Of a stretch of 64,000 nt of DNA, positions 1 through 9,494 are shown in pieces; position 1 is the stretch's first letter, and each line of letters begins with the position of its first letter. Under the pieces are notes generated by a model. It worked only from the letters and a program-made list of their open reading frames with translations. It had not been told where the DNA came from and searched no databases. The stretch spans positions 1,922,001 through 1,986,000 of the forward strand of contig NZ_CP081903.1 in assembly GCF_020091405.1 (NCBI RefSeq). Direction: 5' to 3'. The stretch is from Bacteroides cellulosilyticus. GTDB taxonomy: Bacteria > Bacteroidota > Bacteroidia > Bacteroidales > Bacteroidaceae. The position numbers and the translations under genes are program-made.

Positions 1-1
1 G

Positions 2-1027
2 GCAAACGTGATAAAGGGAGTTGAAAAGAAAGATGGCATCAAGTTCGATTATCTTTCTCCCTTCAATGAACCGGATGGACACTGGAACTGGATCGGTCCC
101 AAGCAGGAAGGCACTCCGGCTACAAAGAAAGAGATAGCCCGGGCCGTACGCCTTATCAGTAAAGAGTTTGTAAAGGAAGGTATTCATACGGGAATCACCA
201 TTTGTGAAGCATCAGATTACCGCTGCATGTTCGCTACCCATATGACCGACCATGAACGCGGATATGAGATACAATCTTTCTTCTGCCCTGATAGCGTGGA
301 TACTTATCTGGGCAATACCCCGAATGTGCTCCCTCTTATTTCAGGACATAGCTACTGGACTACTACCCCACTGAACATGCTGCGTGATTATCGCCTCCGG
401 TTGCGGAATACGTTGGATACATACGGTGTGGACTTCTGGCAGTCCGAAACCTGTATCATGGGTAATGACGAGGAAATCGGTGGCGGACATGGATTTGACC
501 GAACCATGAAGACCGCACTTTATGTGGCGCGTATCATTCACCACGACATCGTTTATGCAGGTGCTCGTAGTTGGCAATGGTGGCGTGCCATTGGCGGTGA
601 TTACAAAGACGGACTGATCCGTGAGTATACAGACTCCGATTTACAAGACGGCAGGGTGGAAGACTCCAAGCTGATGTGGATATTGGGGAACTACAGCCGC
701 TTCATACGTCCGGGCGCTGTACGTATGTCTGTTGAAACTACTGATAAAGAAGGAAAAGCTATCCGGGATGGCGATACCGATCAGCAGGGATTAATGTGTT
801 CTGCCTATCGGAATGCCAACGGGCAATGGGCAATGGTGGTCATCAACTATGCCGACCGGGAACAGGAATTCACTGTCGATGTAAACGATCCGAAGGTGCA
901 GTCATGGCAAGGTTATCGTACGTCGGATGTAGCCGGAGAAGACCTTTTGCCTGTTGGAAAGCTGAAGAATAAAAAGGTAGCGGTGATCCCCGCCCGTTCG
1001 GTAACAACATTTGTTTCCGGAAACTGA
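2..1027 (+). CDS. GH30-family glycoside hydrolase, C-terminal part (5' end outside window)
   Basis: The open frame runs in from the left edge of the window, so the start and signal peptide are missing; about 341 residues are visible. The pattern SPFNEPDGHWNW followed by QEGTPA fits the acid/base region of GH30 enzymes, close to the endo-beta-1,6-galactanase-like members, with Glu in NEP as candidate acid/base. WQSETCIMG, about 125 residues later, carries the candidate nucleophile Glu. The last ~100 residues look like the beta-sandwich that accompanies the GH30 barrel (MVVINYADREQEFTVDV, ending IPARSVTTFV). The GH51 gene lies 165 bp downstream on the same strand, so an arabinogalactan- or arabinan-related role is plausible. 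Family call is fairly safe; subfamily and substrate are inference. Confidence 0.8.
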   Translation, partial: ANVIKGVEKKDGIKFDYLSPFNEPDGHWNWIGPKQEGTPATKKEIARAVRLISKEFVKEGIHTGITICEASDYRCMFATHMTDHERGYEIQSFFCPDSVDTYLGNTPNVLPLISGHSYWTTTPLNMLRDYRLRLRNTLDTYGVDFWQSETCIMGNDEEIGGGHGFDRTMKTALYVARIIHHDIVYAGARSWQWWRAIGGDYKDGLIREYTDSDLQDGRVEDSKLMWILGNYSRFIRPGAVRMSVETTDKEGKAIRDGDTDQQGLMCSAYRNANGQWAMVVINYADREQEFTVDVNDPKVQSWQGYRTSDVAGEDLLPVGKLKNKKVAVIPARSVTTFVSGN

Positions 1028-1140
1028 TGCATAATAAAACTTTAGTTATCAGTTCCGAAATTAGCTGAGAATTGCGATTATGAATTGAAATGTCCACCTA
1101 TTTGATGTTTTTATATACCCTGTTCTTGGAAGATATAGTT

Positions 1141-1149
1141 TATTTTTGC
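1141..1149 (+). promoter_or_regulatory. Candidate -7 box (TAnnTTTGC) before GH51 gene
   Basis: TATTTTTGC fits the Bacteroides sigma-ABfr -7 consensus TAnnTTTG, 44 bp before the GH51 start. No convincing -33 TTTG lies at the usual spacing, so this may be a weak or activator-dependent promoter. Confidence 0.45.
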
Positions 1150-1192
1150 ATGTGGAACATTATATATCTAATACCGATAAATAAACAGGCTT

Positions 1193-3706
1193 ATGAAAAA
1201 GATTTTTTTACCCTTCGCCGCGGTTGCTCTTTTGTTGAGTTCCTGCAAGGACGCTACGCCGAAGGAAGAACTTGTAATCAACCTACAAGAGAAAGGTGCT
1301 GAAGTTGCGCCATCCATGTATGGTATCTTCTTCGAAGAGATTAACCATGCGGGCGACGGTGGCTTGTATGCCGAACTGGTGAAGAACCGTAGTTTCGAGG
1401 AACTGGAAATGCCCGAAGGTTACTATGCCGAGGGTGATGTGCTGCATCCGAAGAAAGTGTGTAACCACATTTCGGGTGAAGTGAGAGAAGGAAGTTTCCG
1501 CTGGACTACCGAACCGGTGCCAGGCTGGACTCTGAACACAAAGGATGCTGCGGAAATGAAACTGACCAAGGAACAACCCAAGTTCTCCACGGCTCCGAAC
1601 AATCTGAAGGTAACCATTAAAAATGCTTCAACTCCTGTTCGCCTGGTAAACGAAGGATACTGGGGGATGAATCTGGTGAAAGACAACTCTTATCAGTTGC
1701 GTACCATTATCCGCCCTGCTTCCGATTACAAGGGAAAAGTGACTGCCCTGTTACTGTCCGAGCAAGGTGAAGTGCTGGCTTCCGCTCCTGTTGATATAAC
1801 TGCTGCCGGACAATGGAACGACCTGAACCTGGCAATGCAACCTACGGCAACTTCTGCCAAAGGAAAGCTTGCTTTGGAATTTGACGCTCCGGGTACAGTC
1901 TATGTAGATTATGTTTCCCTCTTCCCCGAAAAAACTTTCCGCGACCGTCCGAATGGACTGCGGAAAGATGTAGCTGAAATCTTGGAAGGATTGCACCCCG
2001 CCTTTGTACGCTGGCCCGGTGGCTGTGTGGTAGAAGGTATCTCGTTGGAGAACCGTTTTGAATGGAAGAAGTCTCTGGGCGATCCTGCCGCACGGTCGGG
2101 AGAATACAGTACCTGGGGCTATCGTTGTTCGTACGGTTTCGGCTATCACGAAATGTTGCAGTTCTGTGAAGATATCGATGCAAAGGCAATGTTCGTCTGC
2201 AACGTCGGTCTGGGTTGCCAGTATCGCATGGGAGACGCTTCACCGGAGAGTAAGATAGATTACTATCTGGACGATTGCATGGATGCCATCGAGTATGCTA
2301 TCGGTGACGTGACTACCGAATGGGGTGCCAAGCGTGCCGAACAGGGCCATCCCGAACCTTTCCCGTTGCAATACGTGGAGATTGGTAATGAGAACTGGGG
2401 CGATGAGTATGACAAACGTTTCGATATCTTCTATACAGCTATCAAAGCGAAATATCCCGAGTTGATCCTGATTTCCAATCACGGTTTGGGTGGAACGGGT
2501 AAGATTGCCAAAACGGATATGATCGACCCGCACTGGTACGTGAATCCGGAATTCTTCTTCCAGAACACGACTGTCTTTGATAACCATCCGCGTGGAAAAT
2601 ACGATGTCTATGTAGGTGAATATGCTTGTAACGCCAATGTAGGCGGTGGAAATATGCGTGCCGCCCTCTCGGAAGCCGCCTTTATCTCCGGTATGGAGCG
2701 CAACGGCGATCTGGTGAAGATGACTTCGTATGCCCCGCTTCTGGAGAACCGGAACGACCGTTCATGGGCTGTCAACCTCATTTGGCTGGATACGGACCAG
2801 GTATTGGGGCGCAGTTCTTACTATGTACAACAGATGGCGGCTGAAAACCGTCCGACCTACAATGTAAAGAGCAATATGACTATGAGTACTCCACGGATAG
2901 CCGATTATAATGAAGGACGTTTCGGCTTCGGCTCCTGGCATACACAAGTTGAATTCAAGGACGTGAAACTGACCGGAGCAGATGGAGCGCCCATTGATAT
3001 TGATCTTAACAAGGCGGTGAAGAAAGAAGGCGAATGGAGTCTGGATAACGGTCTGCTGAAGCAAACATCTCTGAGAGAACCTGCGAAATACATTGTCGAT
3101 GGCTTCAATGGCAACCAGTTTACACTGGAGTTCAAGGTTCGCAAAGAAGGCGGTAACGAAGGTTTCTTCCTCTATTTCGGCTTGTCGGAAGACAGTAACA
3201 AAGGCTTTGTGTATAACGTTGCCGGATGGAACAATGGAACGACGGCTGTAGAAGAAGTCACGGGCGGACGCACTTCCGGTGTGGCAGGCGACCGGGTACC
3301 TCAGAGCCTCGAAACCGATAAATGGTACGACGCGAAACTGGTGGTTACTCCTCAGAAGAGCGAACTCTTTATGGATGGCAAACTGATATTGGCCCATGCC
3401 CCGGAGACGACTCCGCTTCAGTTCTTCTCTTCCGGTTATGATGAAGCAACTGGTGAGGTGATCGTGAAAGTAGTGAACTCAGAGGCTCAGCCCTATCCGT
3501 TACGGATCAAACTGGATGGAGTGGACGACGTGGAAAAGACCGGTAAAGTGATTTCTCTGTCCGCAGCCAGTGACATGGATGAGAACTCGTTTGAAGAACC
3601 AATGAAGATCTCTCCGAAGGAAAGCGAATACAAAGGCTTTGGAAAGAGCTTCGATTATACCTTCCCGCCATTCTCATATACTATATTGAGAGTGAAGGCG
3701 AAATGA
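1193..3706 (+). CDS. GH51 alpha-L-arabinofuranosidase, lipoprotein
   Basis: 837-residue lipoprotein: signal peptide with lipobox LLSSC (Cys18), so membrane anchored. The start PSMYGIFFEEINHAGDGGLYAELVKNRSFE is typical of GH51 arabinofuranosidases, which release non-reducing alpha-L-arabinofuranosyl residues with retention. E400 in VEIGNENWG is the predicted acid/base and E476 in VGEYACN the predicted nucleophile. A carbohydrate-binding-like beta-sandwich lies between the leader and the barrel (about residues 100-245). A second beta-rich insert sits at about 570-740 (FTLEFKVRKEGGNEGFFLYFGL, resembling a concanavalin-like sheet), which makes the protein longer than minimal GH51 enzymes. It follows the GH30 fragment and ends at a strong terminator. 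Family confidence is high; activity against arabinan versus arabinogalactan side chains cannot be told. Confidence 0.92.
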   Translation: MKKIFLPFAAVALLLSSCKDATPKEELVINLQEKGAEVAPSMYGIFFEEINHAGDGGLYAELVKNRSFEELEMPEGYYAEGDVLHPKKVCNHISGEVREGSFRWTTEPVPGWTLNTKDAAEMKLTKEQPKFSTAPNNLKVTIKNASTPVRLVNEGYWGMNLVKDNSYQLRTIIRPASDYKGKVTALLLSEQGEVLASAPVDITAAGQWNDLNLAMQPTATSAKGKLALEFDAPGTVYVDYVSLFPEKTFRDRPNGLRKDVAEILEGLHPAFVRWPGGCVVEGISLENRFEWKKSLGDPAARSGEYSTWGYRCSYGFGYHEMLQFCEDIDAKAMFVCNVGLGCQYRMGDASPESKIDYYLDDCMDAIEYAIGDVTTEWGAKRAEQGHPEPFPLQYVEIGNENWGDEYDKRFDIFYTAIKAKYPELILISNHGLGGTGKIAKTDMIDPHWYVNPEFFFQNTTVFDNHPRGKYDVYVGEYACNANVGGGNMRAALSEAAFISGMERNGDLVKMTSYAPLLENRNDRSWAVNLIWLDTDQVLGRSSYYVQQMAAENRPTYNVKSNMTMSTPRIADYNEGRFGFGSWHTQVEFKDVKLTGADGAPIDIDLNKAVKKEGEWSLDNGLLKQTSLREPAKYIVDGFNGNQFTLEFKVRKEGGNEGFFLYFGLSEDSNKGFVYNVAGWNNGTTAVEEVTGGRTSGVAGDRVPQSLETDKWYDAKLVVTPQKSELFMDGKLILAHAPETTPLQFFSSGYDEATGEVIVKVVNSEAQPYPLRIKLDGVDDVEKTGKVISLSAASDMDENSFEEPMKISPKESEYKGFGKSFDYTFPPFSYTILRVKAK

Positions 3707-3716
3707 TAAGTATAGA

Positions 3717-3758
3717 GGCGCTTTTGATGCAATACGTCATCAAAAGCGCCTTTTTTTT
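3717..3758 (+). terminator. Rho-independent terminator after GH51
   Basis: A 13-bp perfect stem (GGCGCTTTTGATG pairing with CATCAAAAGCGCC) with an 8-nt loop is followed by eight T. It ends the GH30/GH51 transcript 10 bp after the stop codon. Confidence 0.93.
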
Positions 3759-4259
3759 GACTTATGCCGTTTGCTGAAAGCCTGAAATAGAATTGTACCG
3801 CAGAATGGAATGCATATACATGCGGCAGATTTGCATGATTTCTTATCCTTATGCAAGCTTTATGCAATGAGTATAGTTTTTGGACAGATCATACAGGTAT
3901 TCCGGATGAACGGAACAAGTATTCTTGTTGAGCATAACAAGCATTCCGGACGAGCGGAGCATGCATTCTTGTTGAATGGAACGTCTATTCTTCTGAAACG
4001 GAGCATCTATTCCGGACAAAACGGACCGGCTTTCAACATAACAGGATTGTCCGTATTTTTGTATCATTCTATTAGTTAAGCAGATGCGATTTTTCTTTTG
4101 TATATTTCCGATGTACTTGTACTTCGGGGCTAAAGAAATGATTCTCGATGGCTTAGGAATGCAAAATGTCACAATGTAACTTCGTATTCCGGACGGTTCA
4201 TCTGCCGGATAGGTTTTGTTTTTTAAGCCCGGTTTTGTCCGGTTATGAATGAAAAGGCT
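3759..4259. other. Gene-free intergenic region carrying a 22-bp array
   Basis: About 550 bp lie between the GH51 terminator and the sigma-factor gene. It holds the 22-bp tandem array at 3898-4029 (listed separately) and the sigma-gene promoter at its right end. Short ORFs on both strands look fortuitous: they have no signal peptide or recognisable family and read through the repeat array. Confidence 0.6.
3898..4029. repeat. Array A: six head-to-tail degenerate 22-bp units
   Basis: Units start at 3898, 3920, 3942, 3964, 3986 and 4008, all exactly 22 bp. Each begins YATTC followed by YGG or TTGT and most contain a GARCGGARC-like right half. Unit junctions can form small palindromes, for example ACAAG-TATT-CTTGT at 3915-3928. 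Flanking 22-mers (3876-3897, 4030-4051) are weakly similar and may be decayed units. There is no separate spacer, so this is not a CRISPR. Family unknown to me. Confidence 0.8.
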
Positions 4260-4268
4260 TATATTTGC
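4234..4268 (+). promoter_or_regulatory. Promoter of the ECF sigma gene
   Basis: TTTG at 4234-4237 and TATATTTGC at 4260-4268 fit the -33 and -7 elements of the Bacteroides housekeeping promoter, 40 bp before the sigma-factor start. Confidence 0.7.
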
Positions 4269-4307
4269 ATTGCCGTACCTTTTTTAATTTAATACACTTG
4301 ACGGTCA

Positions 4308-4868
4308 ATGACAATAGATCTGAATTTTTTTAATAAGTTCTTTATTGACTATCAGCAGCGCTTCGTTCACTTTGCCTGTACCTATGTGCACGATGAAGCC
4401 GTTGCCGAAGACTTTGTCATTGAGTCCATGATGTATTACTGGGAAAATAAAGACCGCTTGCCTGCCGATACCAATATTCCGGCTTATGTACTGACCACTA
4501 TCAAACATAAATGCATTGACCATCTGCGTCACCAGCAAATCCGACAGGACGTTTCGGATGAAATCTCCCAAATCTATGCCTGGGAGCTGTCCGGCAGAAT
4601 CGTTACATTGGAAGACTTTGAACCTTATGAGGTCTTTACGGCAGAGATACAGGAGATTGTTGATAGGACTCTGGATAGCCTGCCCGAACAAACCAGACGT
4701 ATTTTTAGGATGAGCCGTTATGAGAATAAGTCTCATAAAGAAATTGCTGCTTTACTGGAAATGACAACCAAAGGCGTAGAGTTTCATATCTCTAAGTCTA
4801 CCAGGGAGTTACGCTTGGCCCTGAAAGATTACCTGCCCGTCTCTTTACTCTTTTTCTACCTCAACTGA
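4308..4868 (+). CDS. ECF-type RNA polymerase sigma factor
   Basis: 186 residues with the two-domain ECF sigma layout. The region-2 helices run over about residues 10-80 (FFIDYQQRFVHFACTYVHDEAVAEDFVIESMMYYWENK) and region 4 over about 120-175, with the HTH segment RMSRYENKSHKEIAALLEMTTKGVEFHISKSTRELRLALKDYLP. This matches the Bacteroides sigma-70 family whose members sit beside FecR anti-sigma genes and PULs. The FecR gene follows after 74 bp and the STN-containing SusC after that. In such systems the SusC STN domain relays substrate arrival to FecR, which releases the sigma factor. Here it is inferred to drive the 6041-15074 genes. Confidence 0.93.
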   Translation: MTIDLNFFNKFFIDYQQRFVHFACTYVHDEAVAEDFVIESMMYYWENKDRLPADTNIPAYVLTTIKHKCIDHLRHQQIRQDVSDEISQIYAWELSGRIVTLEDFEPYEVFTAEIQEIVDRTLDSLPEQTRRIFRMSRYENKSHKEIAALLEMTTKGVEFHISKSTRELRLALKDYLPVSLLFFYLN

Positions 4869-4942
4869 AAAAAGTTTGTTTTTCTACTAGGGAATATTTC
4901 CCGTGGTTCGCTATTACTATAGATACACAAATAAAAGTATGT

Positions 4943-5890
4943 ATGGATAAAGACTTATTATATCGTTTTTTTGAAGGTCGTGCTTCCGTAGAAGAAATGA
5001 GATTAGTGAAAGAATGGTCGGAAGCCTCCGAGGAGAACAGCAAGCTGTTACGCCGGGAGCGCAAGCTGTTCAATGCCATCATTCTTTCGGGGCGCCTCGA
5101 ACCATCTGACGGCCAAACTACACTCAGGAAGAAAAGAAACCATTTCGTCAGAGAGCTTCTGAAGATAGCTTCTGTTGTCGCGATAACGGTAGGCATAACG
5201 GCTGCATTGTTTTCAATAGGAGAAGATAAGGAGGATATGAATGTAGCCATGCAAACTATTACCGTGCCGGCCGGCCAGCGTGTGAACCTCGATTTACCCG
5301 ATGGTTCAAACGTCTGGCTGAATGCCGGGACGACGATGAAGTATCCTGTTTCGTTCATGAAAGGCAAACGCGAAGTGATACTGAACGGAGAGGCTTATTT
5401 TGAGGTGGCACACAATGAGAAATCCCCGTTCGTGGTGCGGACACATGCTATGGATATAGAAGTGCTGGGCACAAAGTTCAATGTGGAGGCTTATTCGAAG
5501 AAAGCGGTATTTGAAGCATCGTTGATGCAAGGAAAAATCAGGGTGAAGTCGCCTCATAATGAAAAGACGGCTGTGGTACTCCTTCCCAATTATAAAACAA
5601 CTCTGAAAGATGGCAGGTTGGTAGTGAGCAAGATTGATGATTACAATGTGTATCGTTGGAAGGAAGGTCTGTACTGCTTTAAGAGCAAGCGGTTCACCCA
5701 GATCATGGAAGATTTGGAAAGATATTATGACCTGAAAATCCAGGTGGATAAGAAGAGCATAGAAAGTGTGGCACTGACCGGAAAGTTCCGTATATCCGAC
5801 GGATTGGACTATGCATTGCGTGTTTTGCAGAAGGATGTAGCCTTTACTTACCGGAGAGATAAAGATAATGACGTCATTTATATAAAGTAA
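4943..5890 (+). CDS. FecR-family anti-sigma factor
   Basis: 315 residues. The N-terminal cytoplasmic part is about 70 residues (DLLYRFFEGRASVEEMRLVKEWSE), followed by one membrane helix at about 73-92 (LKIASVVAITVGITAALFSI). The periplasmic FecR domain covers about 108-205 (TVPAGQRVNLDLPDGSNVWLNAGTTMKYP, then GEAYFEVAHNEKSPFVV and VLGTKFNVEAY). The C-terminal DUF4974-like part holds RFTQIMEDLERYYDLKI and LTGKFRISDGLDYALRVLQ. It would hold the upstream sigma factor inactive and receive the signal from the STN domain of the SusC at 6041. Complete, with no odd features. Confidence 0.95.
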   Translation: MDKDLLYRFFEGRASVEEMRLVKEWSEASEENSKLLRRERKLFNAIILSGRLEPSDGQTTLRKKRNHFVRELLKIASVVAITVGITAALFSIGEDKEDMNVAMQTITVPAGQRVNLDLPDGSNVWLNAGTTMKYPVSFMKGKREVILNGEAYFEVAHNEKSPFVVRTHAMDIEVLGTKFNVEAYSKKAVFEASLMQGKIRVKSPHNEKTAVVLLPNYKTTLKDGRLVVSKIDDYNVYRWKEGLYCFKSKRFTQIMEDLERYYDLKIQVDKKSIESVALTGKFRISDGLDYALRVLQKDVAFTYRRDKDNDVIYIK

Positions 5891-6040
5891 ATCGTAATAT
5901 TAACCGGATTAAAACAAGAGATTAGCCTATGGAACAATACTGATGGAAAACAAGAAAGCCGATAGATGTTTGCCCCATCCACCGGCCCTGATTAACACAA
6001 TTCAATTTATAAATCGTATTAATAACTCATTTACAAAGAT

Positions 6041-9000
6041 ATGAAAAACATTCCTTTGTCGGATATTTATTGCCCTAAAAATCCGCAATTAACATTATTA
6101 TTTAGAATTATGAGAATATCAATATTCTTTTTGTTCTTCTGTGCTTTTAGCCTGATGGCGAAGAATAGTCACTCACAAAATGCACGGGTGACAATCAATC
6201 GAACCAATGTACAACTTGAATCTATACTGAATGAAATAGAGTCTCAGACGGATTATCTGTTCATTTATAAAGAAGATGTAAACGTAGAGGCGCGCAAAAG
6301 TATCCGGGCGGATAATGCAAAGGTATCGGAAGTACTGAATACATTGCTGGCAAACTCTCCTATCCGCTATAAGATGGAGGGAAATCATATCATCCTGACC
6401 AGACAGGCAGTGGCTGATGCACGTCAGGCCGGCGTAACGGGTGTGGTTACCGATGAATCGGGAGAACCTCTGATTGGGGTTACCGTTCTGGTGAAAGGTG
6501 GCAGCCAAGGCAGTGTGACAGACCTTGAAGGTAAGTTTACGCTGGTTGCCAATGTGGGCGATGTACTTCAGTTTAGCTATATAGGATATGTTTCACAGGA
6601 AGTGAAGCTGAAGGATCTGAAACTGTTGCGTGTGGTTCTGCGTGAAGATGCCAATTTACTGGACGAAGTCGTTGTAATCGGCTATGGCAGTATGAAAAAG
6701 AAAGACCTGACAGGGGCCATTACCCATGTGCAGGCTGAAAAGATGGCGAAAGAGAAACCGGCTACCATGCAGGATTTATTGCGTAGCGCGGCACCGGGAC
6801 TGAACGTGGATCTGTCCAACGATGCCAAAGGCGGTGGTAATATGTTAGTGCGTGGACGTCGCTCTCTGAAGGGTGGAACCGGACCGTTGATTGTTCTGAA
6901 CGGTATGATCTTTCAAGGTGATCTTTCTGAGATAAATCCGGTGGATATAGAGTCTGTAGACGTCTTGAAAGACGCATCATCGGCAGCCGTTTACGGAGCA
7001 AAGTCGGCTAACGGTGTGGTACTTGTTACTACCAAGAAAGGAACGGAGGAGAAACCGACTATCCGGTTCGATGCAAGCGTGGGTTTTGTGACCATGGGGG
7101 CTAACCGGGAGGTGTATAGTGCAGATGAGTATTTGCAATATCGTGCAGATTATGCGGCAAGCAGCAACGGGTTTGGAAATCAAGGCTATTACGTTAAGCC
7201 TACGGCCGAAAACCTGAATAAGTATAATCTTACCGAAGCGCAATGGCGTAGCTATGATGCCATAGGACAGGGTTCCACGAATATGGAAGACATCTGGTTG
7301 CAACGCATCGGTCTGGGAGAGATAGAGCGCGAAAACTATTATGCGGGTAGAACATACGACTGGTATGATGCCTCTTTTCAAACCGGATTGAGACAGGACT
7401 ACAATGTAAGTCTGTCCGGTAAGACGTCCAACCTGAATTATTACTGGTCTTTAGGTTATCTGGACAGCGAAGGATTGGTGGTAGGAGACCGGTTTAAGAA
7501 CTATCGTACCAATTTACGACTGGATGGAAAGATAGGTAACTTCATGGAGGCAGGTGTCAATCTGAATTTGCAGAGCCGGGAAGAAGGCTTCCAGGCGGTG
7601 AGTTGGGAAGGACAGATCGCTAATTCTCCTTACTCTACTCCATATTATAGCGACGGCATGCTGAACCCCTGGCCTATGGGAGAAAAAAATCAGGTAACGG
7701 GTGTGAACAGCCTTTACAATAACTCCATGTCATCCAAAGACGCAGGTACCCAGAATGTGACGGCGAATTTCTATGCTAAATTAAAACTGCCTTTCAACAT
7801 TTCATATCAGTTCAACTTTGCACCCCGGTATAGTTGGAACCATTCAAGATACTGGAACAGTTCGCAAAGCGTCTTTGATAAAGACAACGGAGTTGCAGGC
7901 AGATCGACGGCCCGTTCCGTAGATTGGACACTGGACAATATGGTGAAGTGGAACTATACTTTCGCCAAGAAACATAATATAGACTTGACCTTGCTTCAGA
8001 GTGCCGAGAAATATGAAGTATGGGAAGAGTCAATGGTAGCTTCCGACTTTACCCCTTCGGATGTACTGGAATGGCATAACATGAAGACTGCGGGTAACAA
8101 AGAAATCAGTGCCAATGATACGAAACATACGGGTGCCGCATTGATGGCCCGTTTATTCTACTCTTATGACAACCGCTATATGCTGACCGCATCTGTTCGT
8201 CGCGACGGTTTCTCAGCTTTCGGTGCTTCCAATCCCTGGGCTACATTCCCCGCCATAGCCGTGGCATGGAGTTTCACGAATGAAAAGTTCTTCAAGTGGG
8301 AGCCAATGAGTAGCGGTAAGCTGCGTTTGTCCTGGGGTAAGAATGGAAACCGGGATATCGGTATTTACCAAGCTTTGTCCCAATTGTATGGAGGTACGGC
8401 CGGCAAATATACTTATGTTACCCCACAAGGGAGTTTGTATGAAGTGTCTTCATTGCAGATTGCAAGAATGTCCAATACGGATTTGAAATGGGAAACTACC
8501 ACATCCTGGAATGTCGGTCTGGATTTCGGTTTCTTAAATGACCGTATCAATGGTAGCATTGAATGGTATCATATGCCTACAACGGACTTGCTGGTAGACA
8601 GAAGCTTGCCGAATTTCACTGGTTATACAAATATCGTAACCAATCTGGGACAGGTTAATAATGAAGGGTTTGAATTCTCATTGAATACGGTTAATATCCG
8701 CAATAAGAACTTTACCTGGTCTTCTACATTCGGGCTTTCACACAACAAGAATACGATTAAGCATTTGTATTACCGTTACGAAGATGTATTGAACGAGGCC
8801 GGAGAAGTGGTAGGAAGTAAAGAAGTGGACGATGTGAACAGGGGCTGGTTTGTAGGGAAAGATATTTCGGCCATCTGGGACCATGAATTCATCGGCATCT
8901 GGCAGGAAGATGAAGCGGAAGAAGCTGCAAAGTACGGGCAGCAACCGGGTGATGCAAAAGTCAGGGATGTGAATGGAGATTATAAGATTACCCAGGAGGA

Positions 9001-9481
9001 TAAGGTCTTCTTAGGTCAGGAAACACCTAAGTTCAGATGGTCGTTCAGAAATGAATTTACTTTGTTCCGGAATTGGGATATTTCTCTTAATCTTTATTCT
9101 CAGATGGGACATAAGCAAAGTACAACGGAATATCTGAACTTCTTTGATAATCTGGGTGATTATTCGAATACCTATAAGCGCGAATACTGGACTCCTGAGA
9201 ACAAATCAAATTCGTATGCCCGTCTGAAGTCGACACGTCCTTCGAATATCAACCCCAAGAAGGTGATAAACAAAGGCTTTATCCGTCTGGAGAATATTTC
9301 TGTTTCCTACAGGGTACCCCAACAGTTTGCACGGAAACTGATGGCTAAAGAGATCAGCATATACGGAACTGTCAGGAACGTGGCTGTCTGGGCCTTTGAC
9401 AAAGAGTGGGATTATTGGGACCCGGAAACAAAGGGACTTCTCCCCAGAACATTTACTTTCGGTGCAAGTATAACATTTTAA
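6041..9481 (+). CDS. SusC-like TonB-dependent transporter with STN signalling domain
   Basis: 1146 residues. The long leader (to about residue 46, ending MAKNSHSQ) is followed by an STN domain at about 48-120 (VTINRTNVQLESILNEIESQTDYLFIYK). Next come a carboxypeptidase-regulatory-like domain (GVTGVVTDESGEPLIGVTVLVKG, about 130-205), a DEVVVIGYG segment at about 208, the plug (VDIESVDVLKDASSAAVYGAKSANGVVLVTTKKG) and a beta-barrel ending GASITF. The STN domain marks it as the sensor partner of the FecR/sigma pair upstream. A second ATG at 6110 would leave a shorter signal peptide; the upstream start is kept because STN-type SusC proteins commonly have such extended leaders. It pairs with the SusD 13 bp downstream to import oligosaccharides. 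Confidence 0.96.
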   Translation: MKNIPLSDIYCPKNPQLTLLFRIMRISIFFLFFCAFSLMAKNSHSQNARVTINRTNVQLESILNEIESQTDYLFIYKEDVNVEARKSIRADNAKVSEVLNTLLANSPIRYKMEGNHIILTRQAVADARQAGVTGVVTDESGEPLIGVTVLVKGGSQGSVTDLEGKFTLVANVGDVLQFSYIGYVSQEVKLKDLKLLRVVLREDANLLDEVVVIGYGSMKKKDLTGAITHVQAEKMAKEKPATMQDLLRSAAPGLNVDLSNDAKGGGNMLVRGRRSLKGGTGPLIVLNGMIFQGDLSEINPVDIESVDVLKDASSAAVYGAKSANGVVLVTTKKGTEEKPTIRFDASVGFVTMGANREVYSADEYLQYRADYAASSNGFGNQGYYVKPTAENLNKYNLTEAQWRSYDAIGQGSTNMEDIWLQRIGLGEIERENYYAGRTYDWYDASFQTGLRQDYNVSLSGKTSNLNYYWSLGYLDSEGLVVGDRFKNYRTNLRLDGKIGNFMEAGVNLNLQSREEGFQAVSWEGQIANSPYSTPYYSDGMLNPWPMGEKNQVTGVNSLYNNSMSSKDAGTQNVTANFYAKLKLPFNISYQFNFAPRYSWNHSRYWNSSQSVFDKDNGVAGRSTARSVDWTLDNMVKWNYTFAKKHNIDLTLLQSAEKYEVWEESMVASDFTPSDVLEWHNMKTAGNKEISANDTKHTGAALMARLFYSYDNRYMLTASVRRDGFSAFGASNPWATFPAIAVAWSFTNEKFFKWEPMSSGKLRLSWGKNGNRDIGIYQALSQLYGGTAGKYTYVTPQGSLYEVSSLQIARMSNTDLKWETTTSWNVGLDFGFLNDRINGSIEWYHMPTTDLLVDRSLPNFTGYTNIVTNLGQVNNEGFEFSLNTVNIRNKNFTWSSTFGLSHNKNTIKHLYYRYEDVLNEAGEVVGSKEVDDVNRGWFVGKDISAIWDHEFIGIWQEDEAEEAAKYGQQPGDAKVRDVNGDYKITQEDKVFLGQETPKFRWSFRNEFTLFRNWDISLNLYSQMGHKQSTTEYLNFFDNLGDYSNTYKREYWTPENKSNSYARLKSTRPSNINPKKVINKGFIRLENISVSYRVPQQFARKLMAKEISIYGTVRNVAVWAFDKEWDYWDPETKGLLPRTFTFGASITF

Positions 9482-9494
9482 TTAAATAACTATC

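Noticed and set aside
3898..4029. CRISPR array
   Set aside because: Units are contiguous, 22 bp long and degenerate throughout, with no constant repeat alternating with unique spacers and no cas genes. The same applies to 34471-34540 and 54291-54488.
3810..4172. Small genes on either strand in the GH51-sigma gap
   Set aside because: They read through array A, so their amino-acid repeats just reflect the 22-bp units; no start context or family support.
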